9,837 nucleotides of DNA from Candidatus Omnitrophota bacterium (GTDB lineage: Bacteria > Omnitrophota > Gorgyraeia > Duberdicusellales > 4484-171), in contig JAQVOZ010000034.1 of assembly GCA_028702365.1 (NCBI GenBank), forward strand, positions 1-9,837, in the 5' to 3' direction. Position numbers and translations under genes: made by a program. Under the pieces are notes generated by a model. It searched no databases, was not told the origin of the DNA, and saw only the letters and a program-made list of their open reading frames with translations. Position 1 is the stretch's first letter, and each line of letters opens with the position of its first letter. Positions 1 to 6,668 of the stretch are shown here, piece by piece.

Positions 1-321
1 ATAAAAGGCGGGTTTCTGTTCTCTATTCTTATGCTGCAAATTGTCTTTCTCGGGCCCTTGGCTGAAGAACTTTTATTTAGGGGTTTTATTTATAAATTGT
101 TAAGGAAAAAATGCAGTTTTTTAGTGTCTGCAATATCCTCCTCGCTTTTGTTCGCCGCGCTTCATAGAAGCAGCCAAGACGCCTTCCCTCTGGTCGTATT
201 GGCAATTATCCTTTGCTACGTATATGAGAAAACTAACAACATAGCCACACCCATTCTGTTTCACATCATGCACAACTCTCTTAATGTTTCTTTTTTTCTA
301 TTGGTTAAAATTCTTACCTGA
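1..321 (+). CDS. CPBP-family intramembrane metalloprotease, C-terminal part (5' end outside window)
   Basis: The reading frame is open from base 1, so the first in-frame ATG (base 31) is probably internal and the gene begins upstream of the window; 106 residues are visible. They contain the three signatures of the CPBP (CAAX protease and bacteriocin-processing; Abi) family: EELLFR (EExxxR, residues 22-27), FAALH (FxxxH, 51-55) and HIMHN (HxxxN, 88-92). These are embedded in hydrophobic helices, and in this family the Glu and His residues form the metal site of an integral inner-membrane protease. The protein ends shortly after the last motif, as is normal, so the C-terminus is intact. The substrate cannot be predicted; bacterial members range from bacteriocin-immunity proteins to housekeeping proteases. 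The gene converges on the M48 peptidase gene, with 74 bases between the two stop codons. Confidence 0.88.
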   Translation: MKGGFLFSILMLQIVFLGPLAEELLFRGFIYKLLRKKCSFLVSAISSSLLFAALHRSSQDAFPLVVLAIILCYVYEKTNNIATPILFHIMHNSLNVSFFLLVKILT

Positions 322-369
322 CACGCAGATGACCACAGATAATCGCAGATAAAATAATCTATGATTATC
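321..369. repeat. Hairpin-forming CAGAT-type repeat between convergent genes
   Basis: Three roughly 10-base units ending in (C)AGAT run from 321 to 350 (ACACGCAGAT, GACCACAGAT, AATCGCAGAT). The last part is also the left arm of an inverted repeat: 338-350 (GATAATCGCAGAT) pairs with 357-369 (ATCTATGATTATC) around a 6-base loop, giving 13 positions with one mismatch and one possible G-U pair. The element fills most of the gap between the stops of the CPBP and M48 genes. It could act as a bidirectional terminator or 3' stabilising hairpin, but no clean T-run follows on either strand. Blocks similar to it recur at 1139-1198. Confidence 0.6.
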
Positions 370-395
370 CGCTTACAAATCTGTTTTAGCCTATA

Positions 396-1211
396 TCAAT
401 TGATATAATCTGCTACATCCAAAGGTAGATGTAACGTTTCTTTGATATGCGCTATTCTTTGTGCGGTGTAAGGATGGGTCCTAAAATAGGAAATCGGATA
501 TAATTTTTTCTTATTTTCCTTGTATAATTTTTCCATGACATCTATCCCTGCTTTTGGGTTTAGTTTCAAGGTTTGCATGTATTTTACTGCTATTTCGTCC
601 GCGTTAAACTCGTCCTCTCTCGAATAAGCTGCCATAATCTGAGCAAGGGCAAAAGAAAGGCCTTGCGTAAATTGGCCGTCATGGCTGGCAGCCCCGGAAG
701 CGAGAATCAAAAGATTATAACCCATTGCCGCCTGCAGTTTTTTAATTACATGGCGCGATACAATATGCCCAACTTCATGACAAAGAACAAAAGCAAGCTC
801 ATCATCATTTAAGTCATCAAGCAGCGCTTTATAAATATAAACATAGCCTCCAGGCACGCTAAAAGCGTTTTTATCGTCAGTATCGCCTTTTTCATCTCCC
901 GTGATTACATAAAAATAATAACTGATTTCTTTCCTGTCGCAGATATCAACGATTTTCTTGCCTATCTTATTCACCCTTTCAATGTCATAAGGATTATTTG
1001 AAATTTTCATTTGCTTCTCCACTTCTTTTGAAATTGCCTGGCCCATTGCAATCTCTTTTTCGGTGGAATAGAAAATTATATCTTGCCTGTGGGTACCAAC
1101 ATTGTATTCGGTATTAACGCAGCTGCTAAATAATAGGTAGCAGATAACAGATAGCGGATAACAGATAAAAATATCTGGTTTTATAAATCTATGGATTACT
1201 TTTGCAATCAT
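396..1211 (-). CDS. M48-family zinc metalloprotease, predicted lipoprotein
   Basis: A 271-residue M48 (Ste24/BepA-like) peptidase, using the ATG at 1211. The zinc site is HEVGH (residues 145-149), and the third ligand is probably Glu201 in YSREDEFNAD, the usual 'YSRxxExxAD' motif. The C-terminal RTHPYTAQRI (244-253) matches the conserved THP..xxRI segment. The N-terminus has basic residues, a hydrophobic stretch and FSSC (Cys31), a plausible though not perfect lipobox, so the protein is probably anchored in a membrane facing the periplasm. Relatives degrade or help assemble envelope proteins; the substrate here is unknown. A longer form from TTG at 1223 would overlap pyrE by 8 bases; the ATG four bases after the pyrE stop is preferred because the extra residues add nothing to the signal peptide. 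Neither start has a clear Shine-Dalgarno (SD) site, so translation may depend on coupling to pyrE. The hydrophobic part of the signal peptide is encoded by the repeat at 1139-1198. Confidence 0.9.
   Translation of the reverse strand: MIAKVIHRFIKPDIFICYPLSVICYLLFSSCVNTEYNVGTHRQDIIFYSTEKEIAMGQAISKEVEKQMKISNNPYDIERVNKIGKKIVDICDRKEISYYFYVITGDEKGDTDDKNAFSVPGGYVYIYKALLDDLNDDELAFVLCHEVGHIVSRHVIKKLQAAMGYNLLILASGAASHDGQFTQGLSFALAQIMAAYSREDEFNADEIAVKYMQTLKLNPKAGIDVMEKLYKENKKKLYPISYFRTHPYTAQRIAHIKETLHLPLDVADYIN
1139..1198. repeat. Tandem AGCAGATAACAGAT repeat inside the M48 signal-peptide coding region
   Basis: Two adjacent 14-base units, AGCAGATAACAGAT (1139-1152) and AGCGGATAACAGAT (1153-1166), differ at one base. 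They run into a short inverted repeat, CAGATA (1162-1167) / TATCTG (1172-1177) with loop AAAA. Two blocks resemble the intergenic element at 321-369 and occur in the same order: CAGATAAAA..ATCT and AATCTATG(G)ATTA (1186-1198 versus 356-367). On the - strand the tandem units encode ICYPLSVICYLL, the hydrophobic core of the lipoprotein signal. This looks like a dispersed repeat whose sequence has been used as coding DNA. Confidence 0.6.
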
Positions 1212-1215
1212 CAAT

Positions 1216-1752
1216 TTAATCAAAGAAGTCGCTTTTTTTAAAAAGCGAAACTAACGGGCAACTAAGTTTTGCTAAATTTTCTTCGGCACCCTCTTCTCTA
1301 TCTATGACTGCCAAAGCTTTTACTATCTGTATTTTTTCTTTGGCTAATATTTCTATTGATTTTATAAGGGAAGAGCCGCTGGTTGCCACATCATCAACTA
1401 TCACCACACGATCTCCGGGCTTAAGCTCCTTACCTTCAATTAATTGCTGCCTGCCGTGGGATTTTGGGGTTTTTCTTATCAAGAATGCGTTTAGTAACTT
1501 CTTCTGCATGTGAGAAACCATACACACCCCGGCAACTATCGGGTCTGCGCCTAAAGTCGGCCCGCCTATTGCAGAAATTCTATCATCTTTTATCAATTCC
1601 CACATGAGATGCGATATAAGATAAATACCCTGAGAAGAAAGGCTTACTCTCCTTACATCTATATAGAAATTGCTTGTTTTTCCTGAAGAAAGCTTAATTT
1701 CGCCCTTATACCAGGCGTCTTTTTTTAGCAAAGAAAGTAATTCATCTCTCAT
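1216..1752 (-). CDS. pyrE: Orotate phosphoribosyltransferase
   Basis: PyrE transfers the phosphoribosyl group of PRPP to orotate to make orotidine 5'-phosphate, the fifth step of de novo UMP synthesis, in the cytoplasm. The 178-residue protein has LSSGKTSNFYID (21-32, the substrate-side SGKxSxFY motif), IRKTPKSHGRQQLIEG (92-107, the flexible catalytic loop with Lys94, Lys97 and His99) and the PRPP-binding signature VVIVDDVATSG (116-126). DREEG (151-155) matches the conserved DRxxG near the C-terminus. It is shorter than the E. coli enzyme but within the normal range for compact PyrE proteins. The ATG start is fixed by a strong ribosome binding site, AAGGAGGAA (1763-1771), 10 bases upstream. 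The M48 gene follows after four bases, so the two are probably co-transcribed although their functions are unrelated. No other pyr gene is in the window. Confidence 0.96.
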   Translation of the reverse strand: MRDELLSLLKKDAWYKGEIKLSSGKTSNFYIDVRRVSLSSQGIYLISHLMWELIKDDRISAIGGPTLGADPIVAGVCMVSHMQKKLLNAFLIRKTPKSHGRQQLIEGKELKPGDRVVIVDDVATSGSSLIKSIEILAKEKIQIVKALAVIDREEGAEENLAKLSCPLVSLFKKSDFFD

Positions 1753-1779
1753 GATTAGTTTGTTCCTCCTTGGAAAAAA

Positions 1780-1807
1780 ATTATACTTACAAAATTAAAT
1801 CTTGCAA
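1780..1807 (-). promoter_or_regulatory. Candidate sigma70 promoter for pyrE (proximal)
   Basis: On the - strand, TTGCAA (1802-1807) is followed after 16 bases by a perfect TATAAT (1780-1785). Transcription would start near 1773, just before the SD site at 1763-1771, giving a very short leader. No attenuator or PyrR-type leader hairpin fits in so short a leader. Confidence 0.55.
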
Positions 1808-1830
1808 TAACTACTTTTTATGTATACATT
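1802..1830 (+). promoter_or_regulatory. Candidate promoter for the DUF2490 gene
   Basis: On the + strand, TTGCAA (1802-1807), N17, TACATT (1825-1830) is a moderate sigma70-like match. It would give a leader of about 80 bases ending in AAGGAG (1909-1914), four bases before the ATG at 1919. Because TTGCAA is its own reverse complement, the same hexamer could serve as the -35 element in both directions. Confidence 0.35.
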
Positions 1831-1857
1831 ATAGCATACAGAAAGAAAAATAGTCAT
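1828..1857 (-). promoter_or_regulatory. Candidate extended -10 promoter for pyrE (distal)
   Basis: On the - strand there is a second perfect TATAAT (1828-1833) preceded by TGC, an extended -10 element. A weaker -35 (ATGACT, 1852-1857) lies 18 bases upstream. It may be a second pyrE promoter about 48 bases above the first. Confidence 0.4.
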
Positions 1858-1918
1858 AGTAGATACCGAAATAAATGTTAGCCTTATTTTTGAAAGATTT
1901 TATCGCGTAAGGAGCGTT

Positions 1919-2569
1919 ATGAAAAAAATAAAAATTTTCGTGATTTCCTTGGGGCTAATGATAAATGCGGCACATCCTTATGATGACGGTGATTTCCAGG
2001 TATGGCATACAGAATCCCAAGAAAAAAAATTAAACGATAAATTTAAAATATCTATAGAAGAGGAATTTCGCTGGGGAGACAATGCCAGCGAATTATTTTA
2101 CCACCACTATGAACCAGGTTTAACATACGCAGTAAATAAACACCTTGACATAAGCCTGAAATACCGGCAGATTTATGATAAAAAGAAAGGTAAATTTAAA
2201 GAAGAGAATCAACCAAATTTAAACGCAACATTGAAAGGGGATTTTTTTGACTTTAGCCTGGAAGACCGTTCAAGGCTCGAGTACCGGCACTTTGATTATC
2301 AGCCTGATTCCTGGAGATACCGCAATAAATTTGCGGCAAAATTGCCATGGAAATTTACAAAATTTGAAATACAGCCTTACGTGGCAGATGAAATATTTGT
2401 CAATTTCTATAATACTTCTTTCACCAAAAACAGGCTTTATGCCGGCATGGGGATAAATTTAACTAAAAACATTAAAGCAGAATTGTACTACATGCTGGAA
2501 AGCAATCAAAGTGCTCACATCTGGACGGATGCCAATGTTTTTGGAAGCAAATTAAAAATCGTCTTTTGA
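1919..2569 (+). CDS. DUF2490-family outer-membrane beta-barrel protein
   Basis: A 216-residue protein with a Sec signal peptide (MKKIKIF... ending near NAA, residues 16-18) and a final Phe, typical of outer-membrane barrels recognised by the Bam machinery. The body is rich in alternating aromatic and charged strands. It carries segments typical of DUF2490: a His/Tyr-rich segment around 61-70, RSRLEYRH (117-124), WRYRNK (132-137) and NRLYAGMG (171-178). No biochemical role is established for the family; members are thought to be small barrels or porin-like proteins. It is read divergently from pyrE, starts from an AAGGAG ribosome binding site (1909-1914) and converges on the phosphate module. 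I see no partner gene and no terminator hairpin after it. Confidence 0.82.
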   Translation: MKKIKIFVISLGLMINAAHPYDDGDFQVWHTESQEKKLNDKFKISIEEEFRWGDNASELFYHHYEPGLTYAVNKHLDISLKYRQIYDKKKGKFKEENQPNLNATLKGDFFDFSLEDRSRLEYRHFDYQPDSWRYRNKFAAKLPWKFTKFEIQPYVADEIFVNFYNTSFTKNRLYAGMGINLTKNIKAELYYMLESNQSAHIWTDANVFGSKLKIVF

Positions 2570-2635
2570 CTACCCGCTTAAAAGCAATATCTGCAGAAAT
2601 GATTATACATTAAGGCCGGTTTCGTTAAAATAAAA

Positions 2636-3304
2636 CTACTTAGATCTTATAGCTATAACCTTTATAAAATCCGCTGAATCTTCAATTTTATCGGTCACGC
2701 CTTCAAGGTATTCTGCCAGCTGATAACTAAGCAAAAGGCTTGTTGGCTCAAGCTTGGCATGTATTATGGCTTCAATCAGCGTTTTTTTCTGATCATCCGC
2801 CTGATGTTCGATGCGGTCAACTTCTTCGCAGTTAGATAGTGTTTTTTTGAGATCATTGGCGGTAAGGGCATGGATAGCATCTTTAAGTTTTGCGCTTGCC
2901 GCAACAATCAATTCTGTTGACAAAGAAATATGTTTAAGTACGCTATCCGGAAGTTTATGTTCAATAAAACCTAAAAGCCTTGCAGCTCCGTTAGTCCAGT
3001 CCGCTATTTTATCTAAAGTCATAACAAAATGCATAAGGTCTTCCCTGTCCGGCGGCAGAAACATGCCTTCAGAAAGCTTATTCACCATTTCTGATTTTAA
3101 AATATCCGCTTGATGTTCGCCCTGGCTTACTTTTTCGATTGCCGCTACTTGCGCGTTTAAATCCCTGTTCACAAATGCCCTGATTGCTTCTGAAAAAAAA
3201 TTTACCGTTTTGTATGTTTCTTCCACGTGTTTTTGTGCATACTGTAGAATTTCTTTTTCCTCAGCCATTCCCAGCCAACCAAAAATATTTCTCATTTCCT
3301 TCAC
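2636..3304 (-). CDS. DUF47/PhoU-like accessory protein of the phosphate transporter
   Basis: A 222-residue all-helical protein of the DUF47 (UPF0111, 'Pit accessory protein') family, related to PhoU. It shows two PhoU-type repeats: EHQAD (63-67), PPDREDL (84-90) and LDKIAD (97-102) in the first half, and EHQAD (166-170) with TDKIEDSAD (204-212) in the second. The acidic motifs correspond to the metal-binding sites of PhoU. The role is inferred to be regulation of, or coupling to, the PiT transporter encoded immediately upstream; the two genes are separated by only 9 bases. The start is read as GTG at 3304 because AGGAGGT (3309-3315), which overlaps the transporter stop codon, lies 4 bases before it. 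ATG at 3295 is possible but would put the ribosome site 13 bases away. Confidence 0.92.
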   Translation of the reverse strand: MKEMRNIFGWLGMAEEKEILQYAQKHVEETYKTVNFFSEAIRAFVNRDLNAQVAAIEKVSQGEHQADILKSEMVNKLSEGMFLPPDREDLMHFVMTLDKIADWTNGAARLLGFIEHKLPDSVLKHISLSTELIVAASAKLKDAIHALTANDLKKTLSNCEEVDRIEHQADDQKKTLIEAIIHAKLEPTSLLLSYQLAEYLEGVTDKIEDSADFIKVIAIRSK

Positions 3305-3313
3305 AGCTACCTC

Positions 3314-4291
3314 CTATTTCACGAAAAATATTATACCTTTCAATATAACAAAACTTATTACTCCGGACACAAATGGCGTTGCTACCCAGCATAATATAAT
3401 ATCACGCATGATATGTATGTTTAATACGCGGATACCTTTTACCAAGCCCACTCCACAAATCGCCCCCACTATTGAATGGCTGGTTGAAACTGGTATGCCC
3501 ATCAGAGTATATACGTGGACGTTAATTGAACTGGCTAGTTGGGCAGAAAGCGCCATAATCGGGGAAAGATGAATAATCTCTGAACCTATGGTCTCAATAA
3601 CTTTATATCCCCAGGTTACAATACCTAAAACTATGGCCGCGCCGCCTAAAATTATACCAATCTTGATTGGAATTATTTCTGCTCCAGCTAAAACTCCGAC
3701 AGAATTCGCGACATCATTTGCTCCCCAAGTATAGGCAACATAACAGCCGCTTACAACGATAAGAGGCGCAATTACCTGCTTAAAGTATCTGCGCGGGATT
3801 ATCCGGGGTAAAATATTTTGCAAAACACGAAAAAATATATATCCCAGTATTGCAGCACCTACGGGAGTAAGAATCCAGCATATAAAAATATCTCCCAATA
3901 CCTTCCATTTTACAGGTGCGGATACAGCAAGGCCTGCGCCGGCTACTGCGCCGACAATAGAATGGCTGGTTGAAATGGGCATTTTCCAGAAAGTTGCAAG
4001 CACCACCCAAAGACAGGCGGCAAAACTCGCAACAAGGGCGATGTTGCGGGAATTATTTCTGCTGAGCGTATTAAGCGGCACAATGCCTTTGCCTATGGTT
4101 GCTGTCACATAAGAACCCTGCAGGCTGGCACCCAAAAAGCCAAACAACATAATTAAAATTATCGCCTGTTTTAAAGTTAATACGCGCGAACCAACAGCAG
4201 TACCTAAGGAATTGGCGGCATCGTTGGCGCCTATGGACCAACCAACCACCAAGCTCATTACTATAGTAATACCTATAATTAAAAAATCCAT
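3314..4291 (-). CDS. pit: PiT-family inorganic phosphate transporter
   Basis: A 325-residue, highly hydrophobic inner-membrane protein of the PiT/Pho4 family (PF01384), which takes up phosphate, usually as a metal-phosphate complex or with H+ or Na+. The family's duplicated architecture is clear: GANDAANS (21-28) and GANDVANSVG (190-199), each followed by an identical STSHSIVGA (107-115 and 279-287). The DNA of the two halves still shares a stretch of about 20 bases around the latter motif (near 3474 and 3960). It is read together with the DUF47 gene downstream, the standard pit operon of many bacteria. The ATG at 4291 has no clear SD site. A plausible promoter lies at 4382-4409. I see no Pho-box that I can name. 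Confidence 0.95.
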   Translation of the reverse strand: MDFLIIGITIVMSLVVGWSIGANDAANSLGTAVGSRVLTLKQAIILIMLFGFLGASLQGSYVTATIGKGIVPLNTLSRNNSRNIALVASFAACLWVVLATFWKMPISTSHSIVGAVAGAGLAVSAPVKWKVLGDIFICWILTPVGAAILGYIFFRVLQNILPRIIPRRYFKQVIAPLIVVSGCYVAYTWGANDVANSVGVLAGAEIIPIKIGIILGGAAIVLGIVTWGYKVIETIGSEIIHLSPIMALSAQLASSINVHVYTLMGIPVSTSHSIVGAICGVGLVKGIRVLNIHIMRDIILCWVATPFVSGVISFVILKGIIFFVK

Positions 4292-4381
4292 CGACTTATT
4301 GTATAGTAAATAAAAAACAGCGATAACTCAATTTGGGCTGGAATTTAAAAACAACCAAGGTAAAAACTCATAATCCCACTT

Positions 4382-4409
4382 AATATAGCATAAGATAAGA
4401 AATAAGCAA
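4382..4409 (-). promoter_or_regulatory. Candidate promoter for the phosphate transporter operon
   Basis: On the - strand, TTGCTT (4404-4409), N16, TATATT (4382-4387), with TGC just before the -10 (extended -10). It lies in the 149-base gap after the FAD oxidase and would give a leader of roughly 85 bases. A weaker pair nearer the gene, TTGAGT (4326-4331) and TACTAT (4303-4308), is an alternative. Confidence 0.4.
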
Positions 4410-4440
4410 TCTAAAATTAACATCAAATGATTGTTTAATT

Positions 4441-5907
4441 TCAAATCGAAGACAATATTTCTTTTTCGAATATATTATCCAACCCCATAATGCAATTTGG
4501 GTCAAAATACTTTTTAAGGCGTGCCATTTCTTCTATCTGCGATTTATCATACATAATTTTTAAGTAAGGCTTTTTAATCTTGCCTATGCCGTGCTCTGCG
4601 GAAACCGTTCCTCCCAGGCTCACAGCTTTTTTGCAAAACATTTCCATATATTTTTTTGCCGTAAAGGTTTCCTGCGTAGCCTTAGGAAGAAAATTAAAAT
4701 GCAAATGGTCTTCACCGATATGACCGAAGTTTACATAACGAATACCCGACTCTTTTGCTTTTTCTTTATAGAAATTATACATATACGTGAATGAATTATG
4801 CGGCACGGCACAATCAACTGCGGTTTTAAGCTGTTTATAATTCCTTAAATACTCATTGATTAACTGCGGCAATCTGTGACGAAATTCAAAAATCCGCTCT
4901 CTTTCTTGTGAAGTATCCGCCAAAAGGCTTTTTTCCGTAAGCGCGAAGGATTCCTCTATCAAATTAACCCATTTATCCATTAATATATCTGGCTTATCAC
5001 AAGGCTCTATAGCCTGTTCGAAATAAACAGCGCATTCGCAAGCTGGCACAAACGAGTATTCCTCTCTTAGCATATTCAAAGAATTCTCATCAAAAAACTC
5101 CAAAGACGTGGGTTTTAATAAATTTTTTTGCTTTAAGTTTTTTATTTCTGCTATAAATCCTAAACCTTGCGTTTCTTTTTTAAAAAAAATAAGGCCGTCA
5201 AAAACATCAACTGGCTTGTCCTGTAAATCAATTTTTACGGCAACAACGACACCCAAAGTCCCTTCGCTGCCTATGAATAAATCAATTAAATCCATATTGC
5301 TATGCACGAAATAACCTGCCTGTGATTTTATTTTTGGCGCTGTATATGACGGTAATTTGAATTTGAATTTTTTTCCTTTATATTCGAAATCAAATAATCT
5401 TTCTTTTGAAAAAATAGTTCCCCGTTTTATAACCATAGGCTCGCCTGTCGGCAGAATTACTTCGATTTCCGAAATATAATTTCTGATAGAGCCGTAACCA
5501 AAGCCACGCACGCCAGAAGCACAGGTAGAGATTGCACCGCCAATAAACGCAAGGCTTTCTGTAGGGCAAGCGCGCAGCATAAGATTGTTTTTAGCCGTGA
5601 TCCCTTCGAACTCTTTAAAAGTTAATCCGGTTTCAAGATGCATAGTCTTCTTATCTTTATCGATTTCTATGATGCTTTTCAGCTGTTCTATTGAAATAAT
5701 TACCCCTTCCAAAGGAACGCAGCCTCCGGTAGTGCCGGTTCTTCCTGCAGATATGGTGAAGCGTGCTTTATGTTTATTAAAATCCCGGATAAGCTCTATA
5801 AGCTCATCCCTGCTCTTTACGATATATAATGAAGAAGCGTTTCCGTAAAGATTGGAAGTGTCTTCAAGATAACTCTCGAATTCTTCTTTTTTGGTTTTTA
5901 TAATCAT
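4441..5907 (-). CDS. FAD-linked oxidase of the GlcD/D-lactate dehydrogenase type
   Basis: A 488-residue flavoprotein of the VAO/PCMH superfamily that oxidises a D-2-hydroxy acid. The FAD-binding domain covers about residues 27-225, with SAGRTGTTGG (53-62), the FIGGAIST segment (121-128) and GSEGTLG (213-219). The C-terminal FAD-oxidase domain has GHIGEDHLH (405-413) and SAEHGIGK (436-443). His406, His413 and Glu438 match the divalent-metal ligands known in D-2-hydroxyglutarate and D-lactate dehydrogenases. The end, KKYFDPNCIMG, matches the usual 'K..fDP' finish. The full length fits a single-subunit dehydrogenase; no Fe-S (GlcF) or GlcE partner is adjacent, so it may pass electrons to a quinone or an unlinked protein. 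The exact substrate (D-lactate, glycolate or D-2-hydroxyglutarate) cannot be decided. It follows the beta-barrel gene by 44 bases and has no SD site before its ATG. Confidence 0.9.
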   Translation of the reverse strand: MIIKTKKEEFESYLEDTSNLYGNASSLYIVKSRDELIELIRDFNKHKARFTISAGRTGTTGGCVPLEGVIISIEQLKSIIEIDKDKKTMHLETGLTFKEFEGITAKNNLMLRACPTESLAFIGGAISTCASGVRGFGYGSIRNYISEIEVILPTGEPMVIKRGTIFSKERLFDFEYKGKKFKFKLPSYTAPKIKSQAGYFVHSNMDLIDLFIGSEGTLGVVVAVKIDLQDKPVDVFDGLIFFKKETQGLGFIAEIKNLKQKNLLKPTSLEFFDENSLNMLREEYSFVPACECAVYFEQAIEPCDKPDILMDKWVNLIEESFALTEKSLLADTSQERERIFEFRHRLPQLINEYLRNYKQLKTAVDCAVPHNSFTYMYNFYKEKAKESGIRYVNFGHIGEDHLHFNFLPKATQETFTAKKYMEMFCKKAVSLGGTVSAEHGIGKIKKPYLKIMYDKSQIEEMARLKKYFDPNCIMGLDNIFEKEILSSI

Positions 5908-5951
5908 TTTTTGGACAGACTACAGAGGCAAGATGGGAAACAAAAAGATGG

Positions 5952-6629
5952 TTAAAAACTATAATTCAGGCTACAGGCAAATGCGTCGCTATCGAAAAAA
6001 GAGCCTTCAAGGTTGAGCCACACCTTTTCTGTAAGGGGCACGTCGAAGCCGAAAACAAGCCCAACCGACTTAGAAAGATCGGACATTTCACGTTTTCTAT
6101 CTTCGTCCACCCAGTGGATATAGTCAACGCGTGACCAACGGGTCCCCAAATACGGCGTTAAGTATTTTAAATCATACGAGGCAAGCAAAGATACCTGCCA
6201 GTCATCAAGTATAGATTTATTTTTTACTCCTGAAACATATGTCCTTTTTGGATGAACGCTTATGTGCTGGAAACCTAATACTACTTTTGTTTTATCTTTA
6301 TCCAAAAAGCGAAGACGAAAACCATAGCCTCCGGCAAACCCCGTTGAATAGTCAATCTCTGAAGTATCAAGCGGATGCTGTTTGATATCTCCGGCGCCGC
6401 CTTTTAAATCAATAGAAAGCCAGTCAAAGACTCCATATGAAACAAGAAGAAAATTCTGGACACTGCGAATCTTGCCGTAATCTTCTTCCAGATATCGTTT
6501 TAGAATCGTGTAGTCCTGAAGCCCTGCAAAAAATTGTTTTTTCTGCGGCATTTTTGTGCCATAGCAAGGCGCTGCCTGAACAGAAAAAACTTGTAAAAAT
6601 AAAACAAAAAAGAGAAATATTTTACGCAT
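5952..6629 (-). CDS. Predicted small outer-membrane beta-barrel protein, family not recognised
   Basis: A 225-residue exported protein that I do not recognise. It has a clear signal peptide (MRKIFLFFVLFLQVF, cleavage probably after VQAA, residue 20) and ends in Tyr-Ser-Phe, the pattern of a barrel's last strand. About eight amphipathic segments can be picked out (for example near 60-76, 98-108, 115-125, 134-142, 148-162, 178-188, 202-211 and 216-225), fitting an eight-stranded barrel. Cys22 and Cys219 are its only cysteines and could form a disulfide joining the two ends of the mature protein. It lies between the last prepilin and the FAD oxidase, all on the same strand. It has its own strong promoter (6640-6667) whose predicted start point is only a few bases before the ATG, and there is no SD site. 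The signal peptide rules out a later start. Confidence 0.75.
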   Translation of the reverse strand: MRKIFLFFVLFLQVFSVQAAPCYGTKMPQKKQFFAGLQDYTILKRYLEEDYGKIRSVQNFLLVSYGVFDWLSIDLKGGAGDIKQHPLDTSEIDYSTGFAGGYGFRLRFLDKDKTKVVLGFQHISVHPKRTYVSGVKNKSILDDWQVSLLASYDLKYLTPYLGTRWSRVDYIHWVDEDRKREMSDLSKSVGLVFGFDVPLTEKVWLNLEGSFFDSDAFACSLNYSF

Positions 6630-6639
6630 ATTAAGGTGT

Positions 6640-6667
6640 ATTATACCAAGAATTTTTATGCGGGCAA
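6640..6667 (-). promoter_or_regulatory. Strong extended -10 promoter abutting the beta-barrel gene
   Basis: On the - strand, TTGCCC (6662-6667), N16, TATAAT (6640-6645) with TGG directly before the -10. Transcription should start about 7 bases after the -10, near 6633, and the ATG is at 6629, so the message would have a leader of only about 3-5 bases. Confidence 0.6.
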
Positions 6668-6668
6668 G

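Noticed and set aside
31..33. ATG at 31 as the start of the CPBP protein
   Set aside because: The frame is open from base 1, and the family normally has several membrane helices before the EExxxR motif, so the true start must be outside.
321..369. CRISPR-like array from the repeated CAGAT units
   Set aside because: Units are about 10 bases and contiguous, with no spacers of constant length and no cas genes; they belong to a small dispersed repeat.
1212..1223. TTG start for the M48 peptidase overlapping pyrE by 8 bases
   Set aside because: No ribosome site supports it, and the ATG at 1211 gives a complete lipoprotein signal; it remains a minor possibility.
2570..2635. Terminator between the convergent DUF2490 and DUF47 genes
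   Set aside because: Only a 4-base stem (GCTT/AAGC) without a T-run was found; nothing supportable.
3210..3572. Open frame on the + strand across the DUF47/PiT junction, and similar + strand frames at 573-812, 1304-1513, 2811-3113, 5585-5848 and 9122-9553
   Set aside because: All lie opposite well-conserved genes, have no family features and no credible ribosome sites; they are antisense shadows of the real genes.
4292..4440. Riboswitch or Pho-box upstream of the phosphate transporter
   Set aside because: The leader is AT-rich with no strong paired elements and no direct repeats resembling a PhoB site; only a promoter candidate was kept.
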